Positions 19,346 to 28,227 are shown, counted from the first letter of the stretch. The stretch is 64,000 nucleotides of DNA from Planctomycetota bacterium (GCA_029259915.1 JAJDED010000028.1:62001-126000), one strand, 5' to 3'. Numbers and translations are program-made. The notes: generated by a model not told the origin, from the sequence alone.

Positions 19346-19966
19346 GCCGCGCGGAGACCTTCCCTTGCAATGAGAATCGATCTAGGCAATCCCAAAGGGG
19401 CAATAAGCAGCCTTTAGGCCCAAATACACTTCTCAAGCTAGGCACTCAGCCCCACGAACTTCGCAATAATCTAATTGGCCCGGTTGAGTGCGCAAAGGGG
19501 AATTCGTGCATTTTTTCACAAAGTCTTCGGTCATTGTCCTAAGTTAAATTCCAAAAAGCACTTATTGAAATCCAACTGGAATATCAGATGACTTCTCACA
19601 ACTCCAAATACCTGTTAAAAAGCCAAGACGCGAGGCCAAGGCGGAAAACCGATCAGTTATCCATAAAGCATTATTACAAAACAACTTATGAGATTTTCTG
19701 ATGGCCAAAAATTTGCATTTTCTACCGTTTTCGTCTATTATCGATTATGACAATTGTGCAGCTGCGAAAAACGCTGCTAGGCCGTTGTCGAGACTCCTGA
19801 CTGGTTATGGAAGCCCGGCGGGCTTCCTAGCGTTGGCAAACTAGCTCGGGCATTCCCCGGCGGGTTTCCGCTAGGGCAACATTCTGTCAGGGACGATTCC
19901 CCCCCTCTCCGGGGTGCAAATCATCGTCCTGGAGAACCTCGGAACTTCTGGAGGTTTGGCAACCTA
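19346..19966. other. 621-bp divergent intergenic region
   Basis: Lies between the minus-strand atp operon and the plus-strand DUF4912 gene. The 19540-19760 part is clearly more AT-rich than its surroundings and contains one DnaA-box-like TTATCCATA (19657). A short hairpin GGAAGCCCG/CGGGCTTCC lies near 19809-19827. Both flanking promoters should be here. No protein-coding frame or RNA gene is convincing. Confidence 0.5.
19949..19966 (+). promoter_or_regulatory. hairpin covering the ribosome site of the DUF4912 gene
   Basis: AGGTT (19952-19956) and AACCT (19961-19965) form a tight stem with loop TGGC immediately before the ATG at 19967, hiding part of the GGAGG. Possible translational control. 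Confidence 0.4.
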
Positions 19967-21061
19967 ATGACTGCAGAAAAATTGCGATCGCATACCGCTC
20001 GAGATCTTGCCCAAATGGCGCGACAAAATGGTGTCGCTGGTTGGCACTCGATGCGTAAAGAAGAGCTTATTGGTTCACTCGTGAAATTGGCTCGTAAACG
20101 GGTTTTGAAAACTAACGTTGCCCATGCAAGTGGAGTCCAAAATCTTTCTTCCAGCAACGGAGCATCTGCATCTACCGATCCCCAAGCGCTCAAAAGCATT
20201 CATCACTTACAGCAAAAACTCGCCACAATAAAAAATCTGGCATCCTCCACATCAGGCAAAAACTCCTCGGAGGTTGTTGATGATCGGCTAGTGGTAATGG
20301 TCCGCGATCCGTATTGGCTGCATGCCTATTGGGAATTGTCCCAAAGAAGCGTCGATCGCGCACAAGCCGCCATGGGACAGCATTGGCACACAGCGAAGCC
20401 TGTATTACGAATCTTCCGCTTGATGGAAGCGGGAACCTCGGTCCATCAGCGCGATATCGCGATCCATGGCGGTGTAAGCAACTGGTACATCGATGTCAAC
20501 GATCCCCCCGCCGAATTTCGCCTGGCAATTGGCTACCTGTCCGAGAATGGCACTTTTCATTGCTTAGCGCGAAGCAACAGCGTGCAAACTCCGCCCGCAG
20601 GTACCAGCGACGCGGTCGACGAAAACTGGGCCGACGTAGCTGAAAATGCAGATCGCATCTACGCAATGAGCGGCGGCTACTCCCATCGCGGCACCAGCCG
20701 CGAACTCCAAGAGTTGCTCGAAGAGCGATTGCAACGCCCGCTCGGAACGCCAATGAGCACCCGCTTCGGTCATGGAGCTTCGAGCCTCGACGACACGAAC
20801 AATCAAATGCGATTCGTCATCGATGCCGAGCTGATCATTTTCGGCGCCGCCGACCGTGGAGCCCACGTAACGCTCCAAGGCGAACCCGTTCAATTGCGCA
20901 GCGACGGCACATTCGCCGTCCGCTTAAACCTTCCCGACCGGCGCCAAGTAATCCCCATCGTCGCCAGCACAGCCGACGGCGTGGAACAACGCACCGTCAT
21001 CCTGGCCGTGGAGCGAAACACCAAAACTATGGAACCGGTGGTTCGCGATCTGCCGCGGTGA
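19967..21061 (+). CDS. DUF4912 protein with N-terminal Rho_N-like domain
   Basis: 364 residues. The N-terminus (TAEKLRSHTARDLAQMARQN, MRKEELIGSLVKLARK) resembles the Rho_N/SAP-like helix-extended-loop-helix found in Rho. The centre carries the DUF4912 signature DRLVVMVRDPYWLHAYWEL and WYIDVNDPPAEFRLAIGYL. The C-terminal region (FVIDAELIIFGAADRGAHVTLQG…VRLNLPDRRQVIPIVA) looks like a small beta domain. Function is not established. The combination suggests a nucleic-acid-linked or regulatory protein. Monocistronic. Confidence 0.8.
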   Translation: MTAEKLRSHTARDLAQMARQNGVAGWHSMRKEELIGSLVKLARKRVLKTNVAHASGVQNLSSSNGASASTDPQALKSIHHLQQKLATIKNLASSTSGKNSSEVVDDRLVVMVRDPYWLHAYWELSQRSVDRAQAAMGQHWHTAKPVLRIFRLMEAGTSVHQRDIAIHGGVSNWYIDVNDPPAEFRLAIGYLSENGTFHCLARSNSVQTPPAGTSDAVDENWADVAENADRIYAMSGGYSHRGTSRELQELLEERLQRPLGTPMSTRFGHGASSLDDTNNQMRFVIDAELIIFGAADRGAHVTLQGEPVQLRSDGTFAVRLNLPDRRQVIPIVASTADGVEQRTVILAVERNTKTMEPVVRDLPR

Positions 21062-21300
21062 TTTGGGATGAACATTCGCTACGGCTGCTATCTTGACAGC
21101 AGCAAAGTCTTCTCTCTATGAACACCAGAGATGTGAAACTTTTAAGATTCTTCCGATTCTCCTAATAGTTTGGGTCATTAGGGTCCGACAGACTATGCGG
21201 GGACTGGCATACCGTCATGTTATTGCCAGCATGGAATCTCGAATCGGCACAACCAAAGGGTTTCTGCCCTATAATGTGCCTTCGCAAAAAGGAAGAAGCT

Positions 21301-22440
21301 ATGCGGATTCAATCAAAAATTGGGGCGGCAGTTTGCCTGATCGCCATTGGCACACTTCCCGCTATCACCTTCGGCCAAAGGGTAAGCCCGGCGTCTTATG
21401 GGGGCATGCAGCCGAACGTCCAACAAGCTGGGTTTCAGGCTCAGGGTCAACAAGAACAGATAAGACCAATCTCGTACGAGTTCGGCGGTGGAGCATGTCA
21501 AGGCGGGTGCGACTCTTGCACCGGCTGCGGTAGTGGATGTGGCAATGGTTGCAATTGTGGCTGTGGTTGTGGCGGCGGGTTCTACGCGATTTACGAGAGT
21601 GTAATCGTTCAGCCCTTCTTTACCCGCAATACAGCATATCTTCTTAGTGACCCACCACCTCTTAATGATGGCTATCAAGAAGTTCCGTTTGATTGGGACT
21701 TCAGTTACTCTCCTCGCATCGAATTCGGTGTGCTCGTTGATCGTGGCTTAGGTGGGCGAGTTCGCTACTGGTACTTCGATGACGAAACAGCGCTGAACGC
21801 AACCGACGCGAACGGCGACATCTTTTCCGCTTTTGGCGAAGACAGCATCACTGACATCGCCATAGACAACGCAACCGCGGCACTGTTTACGCACAGTCTA
21901 AGAATGCACGTTCTCGATATCGAGGCAGCAGTTCAAAAATCCAACTTGCTTTACTCAGGTGGATTTCGCTACGCGCAGATGGAACAGCTGTACACGGGCA
22001 CCGAAACCGCTCCGGGTACCGACGCGTTTAGCTCCGGACACGACTTTGAAGGTTGGGGCCTGACCGTCGCTGCCGAAGCGCGGGGACCTTCGTACGGTGG
22101 AATCTCCGTCTTCGCTAAAGTGCGGGGATCGTACCTTTACGGAACTTCGAATTTCTTTGCAACCAATAGTGCCAATACGGCCCTTTTGGTGAATGACAAC
22201 AACGACGATTTGATCTCTGTCGGAGAGATTCAGATTGGTCTTGATTCGCGGTTCGATCTCGAATCTGGTGCCACAATGTTCCTCACCGTGGCAGCCGAGG
22301 GCCAATACTGGAACAACGCGGGAACCGGCGCACCAGCGAACAATGCTCCTTTCGACGAAGGGAACTATCAGAACGCTCGTCCCCAAGACGCCGACTTGGG
22401 CTTCTTCGGGCTAAACTTTGGGACAGGTCTGATTTACTAG
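21301..22440 (+). CDS. secreted Cys/Gly-rich outer-membrane-like protein
   Basis: 379 residues. Signal peptide MRIQSKIGAAVC… ending ITFGQ. A cysteine-glycine cluster of about 40 residues follows (CQGGCDSCTGCGSGCG, then CNCGCGCGGG). The remainder has alternating aromatic/polar strands (RIEFGVLVDRGLGGRVRYWYF, SLRMHVLDIEAAVQ, LGFFGLNFGTGLIY) ending in a hydrophobic residue plus Tyr, like a planctomycete beta-barrel surface protein. Start chosen at 21301 because AGGAAGAAG precedes it; the longer frame from 21217 adds a non-signal stretch. A strong terminator follows. Function unknown. Confidence 0.75.
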   Translation: MRIQSKIGAAVCLIAIGTLPAITFGQRVSPASYGGMQPNVQQAGFQAQGQQEQIRPISYEFGGGACQGGCDSCTGCGSGCGNGCNCGCGCGGGFYAIYESVIVQPFFTRNTAYLLSDPPPLNDGYQEVPFDWDFSYSPRIEFGVLVDRGLGGRVRYWYFDDETALNATDANGDIFSAFGEDSITDIAIDNATAALFTHSLRMHVLDIEAAVQKSNLLYSGGFRYAQMEQLYTGTETAPGTDAFSSGHDFEGWGLTVAAEARGPSYGGISVFAKVRGSYLYGTSNFFATNSANTALLVNDNNDDLISVGEIQIGLDSRFDLESGATMFLTVAAEGQYWNNAGTGAPANNAPFDEGNYQNARPQDADLGFFGLNFGTGLIY

Positions 22441-22471
22441 GTGCACTCTGATTTCGATGTTGAAGCCAATG

Positions 22472-22511
22472 CGGGGGCAGGGCCAATGGGCCCTGCCCCC
22501 GTTTCTCGTTT
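22472..22511 (+). terminator. Rho-independent terminator
   Basis: CGGGGGCAGGGCC pairs perfectly with GGCCCTGCCCCCG around a four-base loop AATG (22472-22501), followed by the T-rich TTTCTCGTTTT. It lies 31 bp after the Cys-rich gene. Confidence 0.85.
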
Positions 22512-22517
22512 TCGCCC

Positions 22518-22555
22518 GGGTGGCATGCACTCGGAGGTCCGCCGACGTGGGCATG
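22518..22555. repeat. GGGTGGCATG dispersed repeat, copy 1
   Basis: GGGTGGCATGCACTCGGAGG and the following GTCCGCCGACGTGGGCATG. An inverted copy lies at 23633-23670, on the other side of larE. Related pieces occur at 26428-26450 and 44305-44390. Confidence 0.7.
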
Positions 22556-22616
22556 TCCGCTGCTGGTACCCCAAACTTCTGTAGACCGCCCCGCGCTCTA
22601 TTGGTCCAATGGGGCC

Positions 22617-23489
22617 ATGAATGGGCCCCACCAAACTTGTCAGTTCAATTCTGAATTGCCAGAGGAATTGCGCGACCGTTTGGTGCACCGCTTGGCAACT
22701 CTGGAGAGCTGTGTCGTGGCATTTTCCGGGGGCGTCGACAGCGCGGTTGTGGCCAAGGCTGCTTATCTAGCGCTGGGCGACAACGCGATTGCGGTCACCG
22801 GCGTAAGCGACAGCCTGGCACAGGGCGAACTCGAATTGGCCCAAAACGTCGCCCGAGCGATTGGCATTCGGCATGAAACTTTGCAGACCGATGAACTCCA
22901 GGACGCGGAATATCTGGAAAACAACCCCAACCGCTGTTGGCATTGCAAGGATGAACTCTATCGGCAGTTAAGACGCCTGGCAGATCGCAAAAACGTAAAA
23001 CACATCGCCAACGGCGCGAATGCCGACGATTTGCACGATTTCCGCCCCGGGTTGCGAGCCGCTGACGAATATCACGTGCATAGCCCCTTGGCCGATTGCG
23101 GCTTCGATAAGTCGACGGTCCGAGAACTAGCCCGGCATTGGCAACTAGAAGTCTGGGACAAGCCGGCAACGCCGTGCCTTTCCAGCCGTGTTGTTTACGG
23201 TTTGGAAATCACTCCCGAACGACTGTCGCGCATCGATCAGGCCGAAAAATTTCTGCGAGAAAACGGATTCACAAACGTCCGTGTCCGTTGCCACCATGAC
23301 GAACTAGCTCGGTTGGAAGTATCGGTCGAGGACCTGGCAAAGTTTGTCGACGACGACGTTCGCCAAGCAATCGTCACCCGGCTCGGCGAGCTAGGTTTCC
23401 GCTACGTGACAATCGACCTGGAAGGTTTCCGCTCGGGCAGTTTTCAGCAATTGGTGACGATAGAAGAGCTCCAAAAACACTTTCGTTAG
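22617..23489 (+). CDS. larE: LarE-type ATP-dependent sacrificial sulfur transferase
   Basis: 290 residues. PP-loop pyrophosphatase signature VVAFSGGVDSAVVAKAA near residue 40, then VTGVSDSLAQGELELA and NRCWHCKDELYRQL. LarE adenylates and donates sulfur to pyridinium dicarboxylate in synthesis of the nickel-pincer cofactor of lactate racemase. Cysteine C176 of the Lactobacillus enzyme is probably the Cys of KPATPCLSSRVVYG here. No larB, larC or racemase is in the window, so the substrate is uncertain. Flanked by inverted copies of a dispersed repeat. Confidence 0.88.
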   Translation: MNGPHQTCQFNSELPEELRDRLVHRLATLESCVVAFSGGVDSAVVAKAAYLALGDNAIAVTGVSDSLAQGELELAQNVARAIGIRHETLQTDELQDAEYLENNPNRCWHCKDELYRQLRRLADRKNVKHIANGANADDLHDFRPGLRAADEYHVHSPLADCGFDKSTVRELARHWQLEVWDKPATPCLSSRVVYGLEITPERLSRIDQAEKFLRENGFTNVRVRCHHDELARLEVSVEDLAKFVDDDVRQAIVTRLGELGFRYVTIDLEGFRSGSFQQLVTIEELQKHFR

Positions 23490-23521
23490 AGCACTTTTAT
23501 TAGTTCGAGTTTGCACATTTT

Positions 23522-23589
23522 GAAACGCAGATTATCGCAGACATGGTGACGGATCGCTAATCTGCGAATCTCTGCGTAATCTGCGTTTC
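23522..23589. repeat. inverted repeat downstream of larE
   Basis: GAAACGCAGATTATCGCAGA (23522-23541) pairs with TCTGCGTAATCTGCGTTTC (23571-23589). Directly repeated CGCAGATTA-like units lie in both arms. Probably an RNA stem or small repeat element. Confidence 0.6.
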
Positions 23590-23632
23590 CAGTTTTTTTT
23601 AGTCCAGTTTCTTGGGGGCCCTTGGTGTATTC

Positions 23633-23670
23633 CATGCCCATGTCGGCAGACCTCCGAGGGCATGCCACCC
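23633..23670. repeat. GGGTGGCATG dispersed repeat, copy 2 (inverted)
   Basis: Reverse complement of 22518-22555 with only a few mismatches (CATGCCCATGTCGGCAGACC…GGCATGCCACCC). It ends about 20 bp from the 3' end of the next minus-strand gene. Confidence 0.7.
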
Positions 23671-23691
23671 GCCGAGGCAAAAGCACTACGA

Positions 23692-24264
23692 CTATCGGCG
23701 ACCGCCACCGCCAAACATTCCCCGAAATCCGCGGACTGGATCCAAGCCGCGCTCTTCGCGTCGGTCGTTGAGCATGTCTCTAAAACGGTCGACTTTGGCA
23801 CGCAGTTCCGGCGTTGTACGATCAAGGCGCTCCTTGCTTCGTTGGTCACGCTGCCCGGGGGTCATGTTTCCGCGGTTCCCACCACGCCGACCTTCGCCGC
23901 CATTCGCTTCGCGTTGCTTGCGTCGCTCTTCCATGCGGTCGATCATGTCGTCAAGTTTTTTTTGCTGTTCTTCCGGTGGCAACGCGAAGAACTCGTCGAC
24001 TCGGTTGAGCATCATGGTTTGGAAACGCTCTCGGCTCGAATCGAAAAACTGTTGCCGCTGCTCGGGCGACAACTGCTCCACCCGATCGCGGAAACCACGC
24101 CGCTGCTCTTCCGGCATCTGATCCATCTTCTGGATATTCTCGTCGCGCAGTTGCTGCAACTCGGCAACCTGCGGATCGGTCTTTTCGAAAAATCCCATAG
24201 CCCATCCCACTCCAACTACCAAAGTGATAACGACCGCCGAAATTGCTAACTTATGATTTTTCAT
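23692..24264 (-). CDS. membrane-anchored helical protein, Gln/Arg-rich
   Basis: 190 residues from ATG at 24264, which has AAGGAAC upstream; a longer frame to 24333 lacks this site. One N-terminal membrane helix (ISAVVITLVVGVGWAMGFF), then a long charged helical region with repeats such as PEEQRRGFRDRVEQLSPEQR and PPEEQQKKLDDMIDRME, and a Gly/Arg-rich tail FRGMFGGGGRR. Periplasmic location expected. Resembles LTXXQ/Spy-like or heavy-metal-sensor helical proteins only in general character. Function unknown. Confidence 0.65.
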   Translation of the reverse strand: MKNHKLAISAVVITLVVGVGWAMGFFEKTDPQVAELQQLRDENIQKMDQMPEEQRRGFRDRVEQLSPEQRQQFFDSSRERFQTMMLNRVDEFFALPPEEQQKKLDDMIDRMEERRKQREANGGEGRRGGNRGNMTPGQRDQRSKERLDRTTPELRAKVDRFRDMLNDRREERGLDPVRGFRGMFGGGGRR

Positions 24265-24335
24265 GGGTAGGGTTCCTTTTATTAGTTTTACTACTTCAGT
24301 AGTTCTATTCAGGTGGGGAAAAATGCCGTCCAAAC

Positions 24336-24398
24336 TGAGCCGTAGGCGCTAGCCTCGGGTTTTTCGGTACTCCACCCGACGCTAGCGCATTCGGCTCA
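24336..24398. repeat. TGAGCCG…CGGCTCA inverted repeat
   Basis: TGAGCCGTAGGCGCTAGCCT (24336-24355, continuing CGGGT) pairs with ACCCGACGCTAGCGCATTCG and GCTCA to 24398. It separates two minus-strand genes and may act as a terminator-like stem; no T tract on the minus strand. Confidence 0.6.
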
Positions 24399-24417
24399 TA
24401 GGGCATACTGTATTTCC

Positions 24418-25053
24418 CTATTCCGCAACGATCAAAGCATCGACGTGCCCGTCGAGGTAGAGAAAATTCCGCGAACCATTGTCGCCCGGCGAGCCGTGGA
24501 ACGATTCGAAATCGTAAACGATCCACACCTCCGTCGAGCCGCGGGTTTCTCCCCTGCGACGTTCTAAAACTTGCTGGCGCGTTTTCCCCTCCAGTCGAAA
24601 CGAGGGATACTCGTAGCTCAGCCCCTCGTTGGCAAAATAACTGTCGCCGTTTTGATAAGGGGCCGCATCGAACGGACGTTCATACCCGTCATAAGCGGCC
24701 TGATCCGAAGCAGATCGCAACGGGCCATAGTCACTGGGGCACTGGTAGATTTCCTGATTCCCCTCCCCAAAATCGGCCAAGATTTTATAAATCGGCCAAG
24801 TACTACGATCCTTCGGGTCCAGCGGCGTTACCGAAGGCAAAATCGCTGCTTCGGGAAATTCGCCCCGTTCGCCCTGTTGATCCAAATACTGGGTAAGTGC
24901 CAAACCGATCTGCCGAAGGTTCGATTTACACTGCGTCCGCCGAGCCGCTTCGCGCGCGCTTTGCACCGCTGGAAGAATCATGCCGATCAACAGACCGATG
25001 ATGGCGATCACCACCAGGAGTTCCACCAGAGTAAAAGCGTTTTGGCGTTTCAT
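24418..25053 (-). CDS. DUF1559-type prepilin-like protein
   Basis: 211 residues, short for a family that usually runs to about 300. Type IV prepilin-like leader with cleavage before F in [22 protein letters not shown]1559 blocks follow: [20 protein letters not shown] and a shortened body ending in [16 protein letters not shown]. Processed by a prepilin peptidase and probably part of a pseudopilus or secreted surface protein; planctomycetes carry many copies. The minus-strand promoter lies in the gap before padR. Confidence 0.85.
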   Translation of the reverse strand: MKRQNAFTLVELLVVIAIIGLLIGMILPAVQSAREAARRTQCKSNLRQIGLALTQYLDQQGERGEFPEAAILPSVTPLDPKDRSTWPIYKILADFGEGNQEIYQCPSDYGPLRSASDQAAYDGYERPFDAAPYQNGDSYFANEGLSYEYPSFRLEGKTRQQVLERRRGETRGSTEVWIVYDFESFHGSPGDNGSRNFLYLDGHVDALIVAE

Positions 25054-25214
25054 GTGTGCTTCTCAGGGGACTGCCCCACTCAGACGCAAGATTTCAGCAT
25101 GCTACGGGAACCTGTGCATACCACCCCGTAAAGTTGAAACCCCGCTGCTATTCCCGAAGTTTCGCAGATTCCGGCGGAAGCTGGAATGAATATCTTCCTG
25201 CCGTGATTTTGAGG

Positions 25215-25260
25215 TTGCAAGTAAGCCGTTCAAGTTATATACATCGATAGTCGATGTATA
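25215..25260 (+). promoter_or_regulatory. PadR operator overlapping a promoter
   Basis: TTGCAA (25215-25220), 17 bp, TATACA (25238-25243) forms a good sigma-70-type promoter. A perfect palindrome with 10-bp arms, TATACATCGA / TCGATGTATA around TAG (25238-25260), covers the -10 box, 38 bp before the padR start. PadR proteins bind such ATGT/ACAT dyads, so autorepression is inferred. Confidence 0.65.
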
Positions 25261-25297
25261 TTGATATTCGAGGCATCTTAAGCATCTGGGTGATCGC

Positions 25298-25636
25298 GTG
25301 GAATTCTCAAAAAAGCTAGTGGGTTCGACCACTTCGACATTGATTCTGGCCGTAATCGGCGAGAAAGATCGCCATGGATACGAGATTGTCCAGCGCGTTA
25401 ATCAACTTTCCAACGGGGCCTTCCAGTGGCGCGAGGGAACCGTCTACCCGGCACTCCATCGCCTCGAAAAACAAGGGCTGATCGCAGGCGAGTGGCATTC
25501 GGCAAAGTCGGGTCGTCAGCGGAGAGTGTACGCACTGACGCCGCAGGGCCGGCACGAACTGAGTCGGCAAGAGCAGCAGTGGTCGGAGTTTGCAACGAGT
25601 GTGAACCGTGTGCTGGAGGGATGCTATGCAACGTAA
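25298..25636 (+). CDS. PadR family transcriptional regulator
   Basis: 112 residues, starting with GTG. Winged-helix DNA-binding protein: LILAVIGEKDRHGYEIVQRV, the wing region WREGTVYPALHRLEKQGLI and RQRRVYALTPQG are the PadR signature. Normally a dimeric repressor of a linked membrane or stress gene. The start lies 38 bp after a perfect palindrome. The next gene begins inside its last codons, so the two are co-translated. Confidence 0.93.
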   Translation: MEFSKKLVGSTTSTLILAVIGEKDRHGYEIVQRVNQLSNGAFQWREGTVYPALHRLEKQGLIAGEWHSAKSGRQRRVYALTPQGRHELSRQEQQWSEFATSVNRVLEGCYAT

Positions 25637-26414
25637 GGTCATCCGCAGAATCGAGCGTTACCTCGACGAGCAACTCGGCCTATGGACACGCCTGCTACCA
25701 TGGCGACGAGAAATTGCAGTTCACATCGAAGAGGCGTATCAGACAGCGCAAGCCGAGGCGCCAGAATCTACGGTCGACGACGCAAATTGGCAAAGGGCCT
25801 TGGCCGACTTTGGCGACGTGCAAGACGTAGCGCGCAAGTTACAAAAAGAGCATTGGCCGCAGCACCTCGGCTGGCGGATCCTTGCCGTGGTGGTTTCAGC
25901 ATGGATCGTTATTTCTATATTACATCCCTGGCGTTTTTTGACACTATCTGCATTAGGCTTTAGCATGCGGAGCGCATTGTACTGCGTCCTGTTCTTCACG
26001 CCACGACGATCGATCGTTATAGCATTGGTCACTATTGTGGTCGTCGACATGGGCCTTGTCATCTTACCCATATACGACTACTCCGTCGTCGTTGATTCGG
26101 CGACCGCACTCGAACGTTTTCTACCTGGATACTGGAACGTCGACGGCTGGTTCGTGATGCGAGTCCTGGCGATCTGTAGCGCTGGCATCTGCGCTGGAAT
26201 TTCTCGCTTCGGATTCCATGGAATGACTCGACATGCACCGTCCATCGGTGCGGGGATATTCTTGATGAGCTTGATCCTACAATTTGGCGACATGAGCGAT
26301 CCCGGCAAAATGATCGCCCATTTCCTCGTCGCAATTGGCGCGATGGCTCTGGCGATCGCCGGTAGCTACTGTATCAGCGATTCCTCACGATTTGTCCGTC
26401 GCATACCCAGCTGA
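25626..26414 (+). CDS. integral membrane protein coupled to PadR
   Basis: 262 residues. ATG at 25626 with a perfect GGAGG upstream, overlapping padR by 11 bp. N-terminal cytosolic domain (VIRRIERYLDEQLGLW…HIEEAYQTAQ…WQRALADFGDVQDVARKL) resembles the HAAS-type signalling domain that often follows PadR genes. Then about six membrane helices. It probably interacts with or is controlled by PadR. The substrate is unknown. Confidence 0.8.
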   Translation: MQRKVIRRIERYLDEQLGLWTRLLPWRREIAVHIEEAYQTAQAEAPESTVDDANWQRALADFGDVQDVARKLQKEHWPQHLGWRILAVVVSAWIVISILHPWRFLTLSALGFSMRSALYCVLFFTPRRSIVIALVTIVVVDMGLVILPIYDYSVVVDSATALERFLPGYWNVDGWFVMRVLAICSAGICAGISRFGFHGMTRHAPSIGAGIFLMSLILQFGDMSDPGKMIAHFLVAIGAMALAIAGSYCISDSSRFVRRIPS

Positions 26415-26427
26415 AAGCCACAGCCGG

Positions 26428-26450
26428 GGGTGGCATGATCTCGGAGGTGC
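26428..26450. repeat. GGGTGGCATG dispersed repeat, partial copy
   Basis: GGGTGGCATGATCTCGGAGG and three more bases match the first part of the repeat at 22518. Located between two convergent genes. Confidence 0.55.
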
Positions 26451-26463
26451 GTCAAAAACAAAA

Positions 26464-28227
26464 TCACCGAGGCCGCTGGCGCAGCCAGACCACGCCCAGC
26501 AGCGCCGTTGCCAACATCAGCACCGAACTCGGCTCAGGAACAATCTTCAACCGCACCTTCTGCAAACTGTTCGAATCGTTGCGAATGTATTGAATCTGGA
26601 ATGGTTTGCCGATACTGGTTGTCGGCAACGAGCCAGGAAAGCCGCCGGTTTGTTGGAACAGGATTTGATTGAACGTGCCGGTAAGTGTTCCCTTGGATAC
26701 CACCAAATCAATGAAGTCGCCCGCCTGCACGCTGAGGCTGCTGTCGACGTGCAGAATCAGGTCGCCTGCCAGCGAGGCCGTACCACCCGGCGACCCAATC
26801 ACGTTGACTCTGAGTTGATCGGTCGTGACAAAGTTAGCACCAGAAAGCACCATGTGCAGATCGCCGCCCAGTTCCTGCGTGTAGTTGCCGACGATATCGA
26901 GCACATCCTTGGTCGCATCCGCAGATGAGCCGATGTAAAGTTCGCCATCATCAAATACGTCCGCTTCAATTTGGCCGCGCCCAACCAAAAGACCGGTGTT
27001 GAAATCGACCGTCGTCGCCTTGAGTACGCCGCTGGGTTCGATTCGGTTTATGAGACCGAGAGATTTTGCGTCGATGGTGACCGTGCCGGCGACGTCAAGG
27101 CTCGCGGCACTGCCGACGGCGTTGCTAATCCTGAACGCGCCGCCTTTGTTGGCAACGCTGCCTACGGTCACATCGCCGTCCACCACCATGTTGCCGGACT
27201 TCAGTCCAAGCGAGGAGTCCCGGTTAATCGCCAGATTGCCCGATATCGCCCCATTGCCCCCATCGATTTCCATCAGGCTGCTTCCGCCCGCATTGAGCGA
27301 GACATTCCCCAACGAATTGAAGAATCCCCCATTTGTCACAGTGACCTTCCCTGTCACATTCAACCCGCCGGTGCCCACATTCCATGTGGAGGGTTCAACA
27401 GGCGGGCCACTGAACTTACCATCAACCCCGACGGTGGCGCCAGCCGCAACCGTTGCCGTCCCCGTGCGAAACAAGCTGCCACTTTTGACCAGCACATCGC
27501 CGTCGATAGTGGCCGTCCCCTTGAACAGTGCCTGGCCGCCCCTTTTTAGATCAAGCTCGGTCGTGCCCGCCGATTGAGTTACGAGCAGGTTGCCGGTACT
27601 GGTGGCCAAATCCGCGTTCAGCGCAGCCTTGTCGCCAAAGTTATTCGCATCGACAACGATCCGTCCCTTCAAGCCGATGGTCGTATCGCCGGTCAATTCT
27701 ACTTTCCCGTTACCGCCGACATGAAAAAAGTTGGTCGTACCGCCGACGAGTTCCAACGAGTGGCGTTCGATACGCCCGCCGGTGGCGGCAAGTACATCAC
27801 CGACGAATACATTTCCGGCGTTGTCGACAAACATATCGCCGCCCCCTCCGATCGTCGCGCCGTCGCCAACGCCCAACAGACTGGTATCCACCATCACGTC
27901 GCCGGAAACCGTTAGCAAGCCCGTGGAGAATGAGGTCACACCAGCGCCCTGAAGCAGCAATGACTTAGCCACGGGAACATCCGGAATGGGAGGCACAGGG
28001 GGCGACAAGTCTAGCGCCGGCCCGGCATCGATGATCACATCCTCCGCCGGCAACGGCACATGACCGGTTGGCAAACCGCCGATCACAAACTCCCACTTGG
28101 TCGCATCCAGCCAAAGCCCACCACCGCCAACCCTCTTGACCGTGACTGCCAAAGCCGACTGACAACAGACCGACCCCAACACAAAAGCCACAACAGTGGC
28201 CCCCCATCGACTCTGGCGGCAATTCAT
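26464..28227 (-). CDS. large PEP-CTERM protein, autotransporter-like repeats
   Basis: 587 residues. Signal peptide (VAFVLGSVCCQSALA), then repeated short beta-strands with Gly/Asp/Val-rich motifs (TVNVSGDVMVDTS-like, e.g. GNLAINRDSSLGLKSGNMVV, DGDVTVGSV), typical of beta-helix passenger-like surface proteins. The region GGLWLDATKWEFVIGG is the classic start of planctomycete autotransporter-like repeats. C-terminal VPEPSSVLMLATALLGVVWL plus RQRPR is the sorting tail. Presumably secreted through the exosortase route. Ligand unknown. Confidence 0.82.
   Translation of the reverse strand: MNCRQSRWGATVVAFVLGSVCCQSALAVTVKRVGGGGLWLDATKWEFVIGGLPTGHVPLPAEDVIIDAGPALDLSPPVPPIPDVPVAKSLLLQGAGVTSFSTGLLTVSGDVMVDTSLLGVGDGATIGGGGDMFVDNAGNVFVGDVLAATGGRIERHSLELVGGTTNFFHVGGNGKVELTGDTTIGLKGRIVVDANNFGDKAALNADLATSTGNLLVTQSAGTTELDLKRGGQALFKGTATIDGDVLVKSGSLFRTGTATVAAGATVGVDGKFSGPPVEPSTWNVGTGGLNVTGKVTVTNGGFFNSLGNVSLNAGGSSLMEIDGGNGAISGNLAINRDSSLGLKSGNMVVDGDVTVGSVANKGGAFRISNAVGSAASLDVAGTVTIDAKSLGLINRIEPSGVLKATTVDFNTGLLVGRGQIEADVFDDGELYIGSSADATKDVLDIVGNYTQELGGDLHMVLSGANFVTTDQLRVNVIGSPGGTASLAGDLILHVDSSLSVQAGDFIDLVVSKGTLTGTFNQILFQQTGGFPGSLPTTSIGKPFQIQYIRNDSNSLQKVRLKIVPEPSSVLMLATALLGVVWLRQRPR

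Noticed and set aside
19657-19665. DnaA-box-like TTATCCATA in AT-rich DNA beside the atp operon, possible replication origin
   Set aside because: Only one box with a mismatch, no dnaA, dnaN or parAB nearby; one box is expected by chance.
26971-27577. Long plus-strand frames opposite the large PEP-CTERM gene
   Set aside because: Their proteins are low-complexity shadows of the antisense repeats, without ribosome sites or family motifs.
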